Assembly (NCBI GenBank): GCA_964643965.1
Contig: CAZXVH010000134.1
Location: forward strand, 1-12,790
Reading direction: 5' to 3'
DNA from: GCA-2746795 sp964643965
GTDB taxonomy: Bacteria; Chloroflexota; Anaerolineae; Promineifilales; Promineifilaceae
Length of the DNA: 12,790 bases
The notes under the pieces were generated by a model. It did no database searches, had not been told where the DNA came from, and saw only the letters and a list, made by a program, of their open reading frames with translations. The translations under genes and the position numbers were made by a program. Shown here in pieces: positions 6,119 through 12,690 of the stretch; the stretch's first letter is position 1; each line of letters starts with the position of its first letter.

Positions 6119-6934
6119 TTAGAAAGGCAAAGATCCATTCGTGAGGGTGGTATACCATTCGCTGAGAAAATCCATTGCTTCCCGGTATTGGTGGGTGGGG
6201 ATTTCTTTGTAAGAGGTTACTTCAAATTTGCGATACAACTCCCCGTAAATGCCGCCAAACTCATTGCGGTTCGTTTGTTTGCCTAAAGCCAATGCTACCG
6301 CTTTCACCGCCTGGCTGAGGCGGCTGGCCTGGGCTGAGGTGACAAACCGCTGCGGATCGGACAGGGTTGCTTCGATTTCTTCCAGACGGCCGCCATAGTC
6401 GGCAAGCTGGTTTTCGTGAGAATCCAGGCGAGCTTCCATGATGACCTGGTTGCGGGCCAATTGTGTCAGCGCTTGCAGCATCCGGTAAGCCTGGGCAGAA
6501 GGGGAATCGCTGCTGTTCAGCAGATCATCGAGGGCGGGATTGGTGGAGAGGCGGCCTTCTCGGAACGCTTCAACCAGCACTTTGTAACATTTTTCTTGAT
6601 AAAGAATAAGCCGGTCGCGTACGTCTGGTTTGACGCGGTTGGCGTTGATGCCAAAGAGCCAGCCGTTCAGATAGTCGAGGGGCAGGCAGTAGGTAGCTTG
6701 CGGTCCGCCGCTGCTGCTGACGGTGATATTGGCGATTTTGCGCGAAAGGACGGCGTCGTCGTTTATCTTTTGCATCTGGGTGCGCCGGTTGACGCCCAGC
6801 AGTTCACAGAATTGGCCAATGGGAACATAGATTTCCTGGCCGTCGGCAGTTTGGATGGAAACGGCCGTTATCTCATCTTCGTAGAATGTCACCGTTTTTT
6901 GTACAGTGGGTATCAGGGCTTGTTCTTCACTCAT
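6119..6934 (-). CDS. Phage-type antirepressor: P22_AR_N plus ORF6C domains
   Basis: A 271-residue protein. Residues about 14-127 match the P22 Ant N-terminal antirepressor style: TVTFYEDEITAV, YVPIGQFCELLGVNRRTQMQKI, LPLDYLNGWLFGINANRVKP, LILYQEKCYKVLVEAF. A linker and likely coiled coil cover about 150-195 (ARLDSHENQLADYGGRLEEI). Residues about 197-262 resemble the phage ORF6C domain (FGGIYGELYRKFEVTSYKEI, then PTHQYREAMDFLSEW). Known antirepressors inactivate phage repressors, and proteins of this type also occur in prophages and plasmids as regulators. The start is ATG (complement of 6932-6934) with AAGGA 6 nt upstream. It lies 42 bp after parB in the same direction, hence probably the last gene of the operon. 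No phage structural, integrase or repressor gene is in view, so its partner is unknown; the HTH protein at 9136 is one candidate. Confidence 0.88.
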   Translation of the reverse strand: MSEEQALIPTVQKTVTFYEDEITAVSIQTADGQEIYVPIGQFCELLGVNRRTQMQKINDDAVLSRKIANITVSSSGGPQATYCLPLDYLNGWLFGINANRVKPDVRDRLILYQEKCYKVLVEAFREGRLSTNPALDDLLNSSDSPSAQAYRMLQALTQLARNQVIMEARLDSHENQLADYGGRLEEIEATLSDPQRFVTSAQASRLSQAVKAVALALGKQTNRNEFGGIYGELYRKFEVTSYKEIPTHQYREAMDFLSEWYTTLTNGSLPF

Positions 6935-6976
6935 GGCTGTCCTTATCGCCTCGTCTCAAGGGGTGTACTTTAGCGC

Positions 6977-8143
6977 TCACTCCTGCCGGTATTTCTCTAC
7001 CTGCTGCCGCAGCGCCGCCAACTGTGTCTCCAGCGCTTCCAGCTCTTCTGCCGTTTCCTGGTATGTCTGATCCAGGGCTAAATCTCGCGCCACCAGGAGC
7101 AGATCTTCGGGCGGCACTGTTGTCAGAAAGCGCAGGGTGCGTTTGATGGTTTGTTGGAAGGTGTGGATATGGGGGGCGGTATGCAGCCGCGCCGCCCGCC
7201 CTTTTGGATTTTCCCGGGCCAGCAGTTGATTGACCAGGACGCTGACCGCCTTGTTGTTGACGGCATGATCCACCCCATCTTCACTCTCGTTGTCACGCTG
7301 CCAGGCCACCATCTGCTGCAACGCTTCCACCTGTAAATCAGGCCTTTCTTTCAGCTTTTGCGCGATGGGACGGATGGTTTTTTCCGCCAGATCGTGGGCG
7401 GCGATGATGGCCTGGGCTTCGGCGCATAAATCGAGAACGGCCGTTAAATAAATGCGGTATCGGGCGGAAATGCCCAGGGCGCTGCTCACTTCAGTCCAGG
7501 GAATCAGCTCTTTGGGAGCGTCTTCACCGGCGGGGAAGGGGGGTGAACCCGGGTTCACCCCGGATAATTCCTGCCGCAGCGCCAGCAAACCTTGCGCCTT
7601 TTCCAGAGCGTTGATGTCCTCCCGGTTGATATTTTCAATCAGTTGGTGCGCCCGGATGGAAATGCCGCTTTGGGCCAATAAAGCTTGAATTTGGTTCGGA
7701 TCCGCCTGCTCCCCCACTTGCAGGCGGCGGTTTTCGGCGGCTAACAGAACATGCGCCCAGTAACGCCGTTCGCCGGTGACAATGAGGTACTGGCTGCCGT
7801 CGGGCAGGGGCGCTTCCAATGCCCGAATGGTGATGGGATTGATCAGGCCATGCTGGGCGATGCTCTCCGCCAGTTTGCGCAGTTCCAGCAGGCGCGTATC
7901 GCCTGGGGCAGCTTGCGCCAACCAACTGCGCATGACGGTCACCGGGTCATAAACCCCCTGCTCTACCAGGGTGGCTTGCAAATTGCCGGGCAACAGGCGG
8001 CGCGGTTGTTTAGGGTCTGGGCGAACGGCCGTGAGTGGCAGGTAAATCAAACGGCTCTCTGATTCCGTTTGCGCCGCCGTCTGCCCGTATGGATCAATGC
8101 CATCAAAAAGCGTTTGACTCAACCCCGTCCGTTTTTTAGCCAC
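6977..8143 (-). CDS. parB: ParB-family partition protein
   Basis: A 388-residue ParB/Spo0J-like protein. The N-terminal ParB domain (about 31-175) has IYLPLTAVRPDPKQPRR, then a 35-residue insert (about 52-86) before LRKLAESIAQHGLINPITIR, the conserved GERRYWA box (124-130) and ENINREDINALEKAQGLLAL (170-189). In the family these boxes bind and hydrolyse CTP to clamp DNA. An HTH region follows (WTEVSSALGISARYRIYLTA, about 216-235), then a helical C-terminus ending in a coiled coil (about 361-386). Between the boxes and the HTH, residues 195-210 (GVNPGSPPFPAGEDAP) are a Pro/Gly-rich loop partly encoded by the palindrome at 7540-7561. The start is GTG (complement of 8141-8143), overlapping the parA end by 8 nt, with AGGAGG about 8 nt upstream. 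Its likely role is to bind a centromere-like site and stimulate ParA. Confidence 0.92.
   Translation of the reverse strand: MAKKRTGLSQTLFDGIDPYGQTAAQTESESRLIYLPLTAVRPDPKQPRRLLPGNLQATLVEQGVYDPVTVMRSWLAQAAPGDTRLLELRKLAESIAQHGLINPITIRALEAPLPDGSQYLIVTGERRYWAHVLLAAENRRLQVGEQADPNQIQALLAQSGISIRAHQLIENINREDINALEKAQGLLALRQELSGVNPGSPPFPAGEDAPKELIPWTEVSSALGISARYRIYLTAVLDLCAEAQAIIAAHDLAEKTIRPIAQKLKERPDLQVEALQQMVAWQRDNESEDGVDHAVNNKAVSVLVNQLLARENPKGRAARLHTAPHIHTFQQTIKRTLRFLTTVPPEDLLLVARDLALDQTYQETAEELEALETQLAALRQQVEKYRQE
7540..7561. repeat. 22-bp perfect GGGTGAACCC palindrome inside parB (copy 2)
   Basis: GGGTGAACCCGGGTTCACCC (7541-7560) plus one more paired base on each side is a perfect palindrome in coding sequence. 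It encodes the flexible GVNPGSPP part of ParB. It shares both GGTGAACC/GGTTCACC arms with 5791-5808. A palindrome inside the gene of a site-specific DNA-binding partition protein is a natural candidate for its own binding site; insertion of a small repeat in frame is the alternative. Confidence 0.75.
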
Positions 8144-8924
8144 GACTCTCTACCTCCTGGAGCAGTGTGGCAAAGGCCACTGCGCTGTCCCCGTTGGCAT
8201 CATAGACGAAAATGTCCTGGCCGGCGGCGTGGGCTTCGCCGATGGAGACGCGGCGCGGGATGGCGGTCAATAGCTTGTCGCCAAAGGTTTGGTCCAACTG
8301 CTCAAGGGTGTCTCGCGCCAGCGCCGTGCGGTCTTGCAAGGTGGGCGCTACCCCCAGCACTTGCAAAGCGGGATTCGATTGGCGCACCATGTCGATGGTT
8401 CTGTTGAGCAAATTCAAGCCGATCAGTGGGAAAACGCCGGGATCGACCGGGATTAGCACTTCGGTAGCGGCCATCAGGGCATTAAGGGTGAGCAGACCCA
8501 GGCTGGGTGGACAGTCGATAATGATGTAATTATAGCTTGATTGGATGGGTTCCAGCGCCCGCCGCAGGCGACGTTCTCGTTCAAAAATATTAACAAGTTC
8601 CAATTCGGCCGAGGCCAGGTCGAGATGAGACGGCAACATATCCAGGGTAACGGGCGTAGCGCCTTCCAGGGTGATGTGTTGGATGGCGTCGCCGATGGGT
8701 ATCTGTTTTACCAGGACTTCGTACATGGTTTCGGCGTCGGTGCGCGGACCGGCGGCAAAGGGGATGCCCAGTAAAACGGCCGTTGCATTCGCCTGTGGAT
8801 CTGCATCAATCAGCAAAACACGCTGGTCAGGATTGACTCGGGCCAGACCGCCGCTTAAGTTGATCGCCAATGTTGTTTTTCCCACCCCGCCCTTTTGGTT
8901 GGCGATGGCAATAATTCGAGTCAC
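8136..8924 (-). CDS. parA: ParA/Soj-type partition ATPase
   Basis: A 262-residue deviant-Walker ATPase. Residues 10-19 are QKGGVGKTTL with the signature Lys at 11; LLIDADPQANAT (37-48) carries the Walker A' Asp; YIIIDCPPSLGLLTLNAL (133-150) is Walker B and switch; PVDPGVFPLIGL (159-170) and the late AHAAGQDIFVYD (231-242) also match. It is a short Soj/type Ib-like ParA with no N-terminal DNA-binding domain, which may be why a separate HTH protein precedes it. ParA binds DNA non-specifically as an ATP dimer and moves or positions ParB-bound cargo. The start is GTG (complement of 8922-8924), overlapping the HTH gene stop as GTGA. The close overlaps on both sides show tight translational coupling. 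Confidence 0.95.
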   Translation of the reverse strand: MTRIIAIANQKGGVGKTTLAINLSGGLARVNPDQRVLLIDADPQANATAVLLGIPFAAGPRTDAETMYEVLVKQIPIGDAIQHITLEGATPVTLDMLPSHLDLASAELELVNIFERERRLRRALEPIQSSYNYIIIDCPPSLGLLTLNALMAATEVLIPVDPGVFPLIGLNLLNRTIDMVRQSNPALQVLGVAPTLQDRTALARDTLEQLDQTFGDKLLTAIPRRVSIGEAHAAGQDIFVYDANGDSAVAFATLLQEVESRG

Positions 8925-9136
8925 GCTGCCTCCTTTGTTTTCTGTTCCTCAGGCGCGGGCTGCTGGTGGTTTCCGGCCACGAGCCAGGTATCAACTTCAT
9001 CTTTGCGAAACTTCCACAAGCGCCCGGCTTTATGCGCCGGAAAGTTGTGCCGCTCGATCCATTTATAAATGGTATCCCGTTTTACGCCAAGATAGTCAGC
9101 TATCTCGTCTGTCGATAACCAGCGCGTCTCGCTCAT
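8921..9136 (-). CDS. Small excisionase-type HTH DNA-binding protein
   Basis: A 71-residue protein whose residues 5-52 form the HTH_17/excisionase (MerR-like winged helix) domain: WLSTDEIADYLGVKRDTIYKWIERHNFPAH, quoted as STDEIADYLGVKRDTIYKWI (8-27), then AGRLWKFRKDEVDTWL (37-52). The tail (53-71) is short, charged and probably disordered. Start ATG 9136 was chosen over a longer frame from 9238, because the domain begins right after it, GAGAGG lies about 9 nt upstream, and the promoter at 9180-9207 would fall inside the longer frame. As first gene of the operon its likely role is autorepressor or accessory partition/recombination factor. No integrase is adjacent, so true excision activity is unsupported. 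Confidence 0.9.
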   Translation of the reverse strand: MSETRWLSTDEIADYLGVKRDTIYKWIERHNFPAHKAGRLWKFRKDEVDTWLVAGNHQQPAPEEQKTKEAA

Positions 9137-9179
9137 ACCACAGCCTCTCTGTCCAATAGAATCGGTTAAATCTAGCTGA

Positions 9180-9207
9180 ATCATAGTGAAAAGGGTCAAA
9201 ATGTCAA
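9180..9207 (-). promoter_or_regulatory. Near-consensus promoter of the HTH-parAB-antirepressor operon
   Basis: On the minus strand TTGACA (complement of 9202-9207) and TATGAT (complement of 9180-9185) are separated by 16 bp. The -35 is perfect and the -10 has one mismatch. The expected start near 9172-9174 gives a leader of about 36 nt before ATG 9136. A TTAAATC heptamer (9166-9172) and CTGAATC (9176-9182), 10 bp apart on the plus strand, overlap the -10/start region and resemble the boxes at 427-465. Confidence 0.7.
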
Positions 9208-9344
9208 ATGAACGAACTGTCTCTTCTGTAATTCGCATAGTTGGACAAGAGATCCAATTTTTCTAAAAAAGTTGAACTTCTTACTCAACAAAGCGGCTTG
9301 ATTCTGAAACAGGCGTTACAATTTAGAGATATTGACCGTCGAGA
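9208..9344. promoter_or_regulatory. Divergent control region upstream of the LAL-type regulator
   Basis: This AT-rich stretch separates the partition operon from the large regulator. It holds TTGGA-N7-TCCAA (9241-9257) and GTTGA-N9-TCAAC (9271-9289), two short inverted repeats that could be operators. A -10-like TACAAT lies at 9317-9322, identical to the hexamer of the 2656 promoter, but its best -35 (TTGATT, 9298) is only 13 bp away, so the promoter would need activation or another -35. No gene is seen here. Confidence 0.4.
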
Positions 9345-12300
9345 GTGAAGAGGATGACCCGTTTCAATTTGTTAAAACGCACCAGGCTTTCTCCGCCGCG
9401 TATGCCCCGGTATGCGCTGGCCCGGCCGCGGCTGCTGGCGCAGTTGGCGGCGGTGGCGCATTACCGGTTGGCGGTGGTGCAGGCGGGAACCGGCTATGGT
9501 AAAAGTACGGCGTTGGCGGCCTTTGCCGCCCAAAACGACCAGGTAGCCTGGTATCATCTCCTGCCTGAAGATACTGACCCACAGCTGTTTTTGCGGCATT
9601 TGATATTTAGCTTGCAAACGGCCGTTCCGCCAATTTCTGAGGTTCCGTTGGCCTTGTTGGAGCAGTGGGAAGCCTCGCCTGGTTACGAAGCGTGGCCCGA
9701 CATCACCCAGGCGCTGCTCAATGAAGTGATGGCTCAAACCGATGAGGATCTATTTCTGGTGCTGGATGACGCCCATGTGTTGCAAGAAACGGCCGTTTCC
9801 CTGCGTATCTTGAACTACCTCATCAGCCAGGCGCCTAATCAGCTGCACATTATCCTGGCCACGCGCTACCCACTCTCTTTGCCAGACCTGCCCCGCTGGC
9901 GACTGCGCGGCGAGTTGTGCGCCATCAGCCAGGCAGATTTGAAATTCACCCCGGCAGAAACGGCCGTTTTCTTCCAGGAACAGGGTGGTTTGAGTCTCAG
10001 TGCAGAACAGGTGGCGCTGATTACAGAGCGGGTGGAGGGCTGGCCCATCGCCCTGCCTTTGGTGGCGCAGCGGCTGCAAAAAGGCAGCAGCCTGGAAGAG
10101 GCGTTAGGCCAATTGTCCGGTTCCGCTGGCGACCTCTTTGTCTATCTGGTGCAAGAAGTGCTGGCCCAACAGCCGGCCGATATCCAACAATTTTTGGCAG
10201 AAACGGCCGTCTTACGTCAAATGACGGCCGCTTTGTGTGACGCCCTGCGCGGCCAGGCAGACAGCGCCCAGATTTTGGCCTACCTGCATGAACATGGGCT
10301 GTTTATCGTCGATTTGGGCGAAGGTCATGCCCGCTACCACCACCTGTTCCGCGATCTCTTGTTGAACCAGCTCGACCCGGCCACAGCCCGCCACCTGCAT
10401 CTGCAAGCGGCCCATTTTTTGGAAAACGAAGGAGAGCTGGAGAGCGCCATTTATCACTTTTTGGAGGCGGGAGCTTATGAGGAAACGGCCGTTTTGCTCC
10501 AGCAGATCGGACGGCGCACCATTCAAGCCGGTCAACTCGACACCTTGTCTGCCTGGATCGGCCGGCTGCCGCCCGGGGTGTTAGCGGATTCGCCGCCACT
10601 GCTGGCCTACCTGGGTGACGTCGCCCGGCTGCGCAGTCGATTTGACGAAGCCCTGGGTTGGTATCAGCAGGCCGAAGCATACAGTCGCGCCCGCAATGAT
10701 TTACCGGCCATTGGGCAGGCGCTGCGTGGCCAGGCCCGGGTGTATCTGGATACCGTCAATCCGGCGCAAGCCGAGAAGGTACTCCAGGAAGCGCTGCGTC
10801 TCTCGGATGGCCAGGCGGATCGAGAGAGCCAGGCGCGGCTGCTGGAACTGTTGGCGGAAAACCTGCTCAATCAGGGGCGACCGGGTGAGTCGGAGCAGTA
10901 TCGAGCGCAAGCCCGGGAGTTACGCCAGGAGGGGCCGGGCAAGGCGGAATTGTCTATCCGGGTGATGCTGCGCACCGGGCGGTTGGCTGAAGCGCGTCGT
11001 TTGCTGGAAGCGCAGGCGGCGCAGGAGCAGCAGGAACCGGTTTTCCGCCCCCGCGCCCACCGGGAGACGCCGCTGCTGCTTTCCATCATTTTGGCGATGC
11101 AGGGCGAACAGGAGCGAGCATTTCAATGCGCCCTGGAAGGGACGGCTCGGGGGCAGGCGCTGCGCTCCTTATTTGTAACGGCCGTTGGTTATATGCGTCA
11201 GGGGAATGCCTGGTTGCTGCAAAAAGATGAGGTGGGCGCGGCCGAAGCCATGCGCTGCTTTGAGGAATCGATCCGTATTAGCGAGCTGGTGCAAGTGCCA
11301 CGTTTGAAGGTGGAAGCCTACTGGGGTTTAACCCAGGCGTATGGCTTCCGCGGCGATTTGAAGACGGCGCAGCAAATGGCGGCAGACGGGCTGGCGATTG
11401 CCCAGGCGGCCGGCGATGAATGGGTGTGCGCCTGTATTCGGCTGACGTTGGGCGCTTCATTTGTAGTGGCGGGGGAACTAGAAACGGCCGTTTCCTGGAT
11501 CAATCAAGCTACCAGCGCCTTCCGGGACTGCGGCGACACCTATGGCGAGACGGTGGGTTATTTATGGCAATGTCTCGTCTGGTACAAGCTGGCAGACCAG
11601 ACCCGGCTCTCTCGTGATTTGGGTGATTTTTTGCAGCGCGTCAAAACCCACAGCTATGAATTCCTGTTTACCCACAAAACATTGATGGGGCCACCCGACC
11701 CTCGCGCCCTGGTTCCCCTGTTGTTGGCGGCGCGGGAAGATGACATGCAAACGGCCGTTGCCACACAGCTGCTCAGCCACATGGGCCTGGCGCAAATCAA
11801 ATACCATCCCGGCTACCAGCTTCGCGTCTGCTTACTTGGCCCTTTTCGTTTATGGCGCGGCGCTGACCTGGTTCCGGCGGCAGAATGGAAACGGCAAAAA
11901 GCCCGCCATCTCTTTTTATTCTTCTTAACCAGTCACCATCAGCTATTGTGGGAGCGCGAACAAATTACAGAGCGACTTTGGCCGGAATTAGATCCCGTGA
12001 CGGCCGAGCGCGACTTCAAAATTGCCTACAACGCCCTCACCAACGTGTTGGAGCCACACCGCGGACGTCATGCACCCTCAGCTTACATCCGCCGCGATGG
12101 TTCCCGTTATGGCTTGCGCCCGGAAGCGGACATCTGGTTGGACGTGCAGGTTTTTGATGATGAGATAGCGCAGGGAGATGCTTGCCTGGCAGGGCAGGGG
12201 GAAGCGGATGCGTTGACGCAGAGCGTGGCGCAGAGCGTGGCGCAGAGCGTGGCGCAGAGCGTAGCCCATTATCAGCGAGCGCTGTCCCTCTACGAAGGCG

Positions 12301-12632
12301 ACTATTTGCAAGCCTATCCCTTTGAGGAATGGACCAGCATCGAACGGGAACGGTTGCTCACGCTTTACCTGCGCACCGCCGAACGGGTGGCCGCCCATCT
12401 GCTGGCCCAAGAGAAATGGGAAGAAGCGCTGCAAACGGCGCAAGCCATTCTCAACCGGGATGCCTGCTGGGAAAACGCCTACCGCATCCTCATGACCGCC
12501 TACGCCCACATGGGCAACCGGGCACAGGCGGTGCGCGCCTATCATCGCTGCCTGGAAACGCTACAATCTGAGCTGGGCGTTCCCCCCACCGAGGCCACAG
12601 TGCGATTGTGGCAACAAATCAGCGGCCAGTAA
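9345..12632 (+). CDS. LAL/MalT-like STAND ATPase regulator with C-terminal winged helix and BTAD
   Basis: A 1095-residue signal-transducing regulator. The N-terminal pattern LLKRTRLSPPRMPRYALARP (9-28) is typical of the MalT/LAL group. Walker A is GTGYGKST (48-55) and Walker B is LFLVLDDAH (136-144), followed by RYPLSLPDLPRWRLRGEL-type sensor and winged-helix segments, for example VEGWPIALPLVAQRL. Residues about 360-820 are helical TPR-like repeats. From about 826 (LRVCLLGPFRLWRG) a winged helix of OmpR/SARP type follows (KRQKARHLFLFFL, LWPELDP, FKIAYNALTNVLEP), then a BTAD domain (about 930-1092, ADIWLDVQVFDD, EEWTSIERERLLTLYLRTAE, YAHMGNRAQAVRAYHRCLE). Classical LAL proteins end in a LuxR HTH; here a SARP module takes its place. 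ATP and an unknown ligand or partner probably control DNA binding. The start is GTG 9345 or ATG 9354; neither has a strong ribosome site. It holds seven perfect AACGGCCGTT motifs, all read as TAV. Confidence 0.92.
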   Translation: MKRMTRFNLLKRTRLSPPRMPRYALARPRLLAQLAAVAHYRLAVVQAGTGYGKSTALAAFAAQNDQVAWYHLLPEDTDPQLFLRHLIFSLQTAVPPISEVPLALLEQWEASPGYEAWPDITQALLNEVMAQTDEDLFLVLDDAHVLQETAVSLRILNYLISQAPNQLHIILATRYPLSLPDLPRWRLRGELCAISQADLKFTPAETAVFFQEQGGLSLSAEQVALITERVEGWPIALPLVAQRLQKGSSLEEALGQLSGSAGDLFVYLVQEVLAQQPADIQQFLAETAVLRQMTAALCDALRGQADSAQILAYLHEHGLFIVDLGEGHARYHHLFRDLLLNQLDPATARHLHLQAAHFLENEGELESAIYHFLEAGAYEETAVLLQQIGRRTIQAGQLDTLSAWIGRLPPGVLADSPPLLAYLGDVARLRSRFDEALGWYQQAEAYSRARNDLPAIGQALRGQARVYLDTVNPAQAEKVLQEALRLSDGQADRESQARLLELLAENLLNQGRPGESEQYRAQARELRQEGPGKAELSIRVMLRTGRLAEARRLLEAQAAQEQQEPVFRPRAHRETPLLLSIILAMQGEQERAFQCALEGTARGQALRSLFVTAVGYMRQGNAWLLQKDEVGAAEAMRCFEESIRISELVQVPRLKVEAYWGLTQAYGFRGDLKTAQQMAADGLAIAQAAGDEWVCACIRLTLGASFVVAGELETAVSWINQATSAFRDCGDTYGETVGYLWQCLVWYKLADQTRLSRDLGDFLQRVKTHSYEFLFTHKTLMGPPDPRALVPLLLAAREDDMQTAVATQLLSHMGLAQIKYHPGYQLRVCLLGPFRLWRGADLVPAAEWKRQKARHLFLFFLTSHHQLLWEREQITERLWPELDPVTAERDFKIAYNALTNVLEPHRGRHAPSAYIRRDGSRYGLRPEADIWLDVQVFDDEIAQGDACLAGQGEADALTQSVAQSVAQSVAQSVAHYQRALSLYEGDYLQAYPFEEWTSIERERLLTLYLRTAERVAAHLLAQEKWEEALQTAQAILNRDACWENAYRILMTAYAHMGNRAQAVRAYHRCLETLQSELGVPPTEATVRLWQQISGQ
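12219..12266 (+). repeat. Four 12-bp tandem repeats coding QSVA x4 in the BTAD domain
   Basis: CAGAGCGTGGCG occurs at 12219, 12231 and 12243, and as CAGAGCGTAGCC at 12255. They encode QSVAQSVAQSVAQSVA (residues 959-974 of the regulator) between two BTAD helices. The in-frame 12-bp unit can expand or contract by slippage without breaking the gene, adding about one helical turn per unit. Confidence 0.95.
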
Positions 12633-12640
12633 ATTCCCAA

Positions 12641-12674
12641 ATGTAACTTCCATGTAACTCCCTTCTGCTATCCT
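12641..12674 (+). promoter_or_regulatory. SARP/OmpR-like direct repeat with -10 element
   Basis: ATGTAACT is repeated exactly at 12641-12648 and 12652-12659, an 11-bp step. TATCCT, a -10-like hexamer, begins 9 bp after the second copy (12669-12674). SARP and PhoB-type activators bind direct repeats with 11-bp period in place of a -35 about 8-11 bp from the -10. The site lies 9 bp after the stop of a regulator that carries a SARP-type winged helix plus BTAD, which makes it a candidate target promoter for a gene to the right of the window. Confidence 0.5.
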
Positions 12675-12690
12675 AAAAGCTGGCTTAATT

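Larger units (their letters stand above)
624..11759. repeat. Dispersed 10-bp palindrome AACGGCCGTT (HIP-like), 15 perfect copies
   Basis: Perfect copies start at 624, 1496, 2774, 2856, 3200, 6860, 7436, 8775, 9617, 9788, 9959, 10484, 11177, 11483 and 11750. Copies with only the last base changed start at 972, 2357, 2918, 8024 and 10202; GACGGCCGTT starts at 243. A random 12.8-kb sequence would hold about 0.01 perfect copies. All lie in coding sequence, read either as NGR (AAC GGC CGT) or as TAV (ACG GCC GTT). The permease gene and the repeat-rich spacer have none. Confidence 0.95.

Noticed and set aside
6119..9136. Complete prophage or integrative element
   Set aside because: No integrase, structural, lysis or replication gene and no attachment-site duplication bounding the block is visible in the window.
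9137..9238. Longer N-terminus for the excisionase-type HTH protein
   Set aside because: It would place the operon promoter inside the coding region, and the extra residues have no domain character; ATG 9136 has its own ribosome site.
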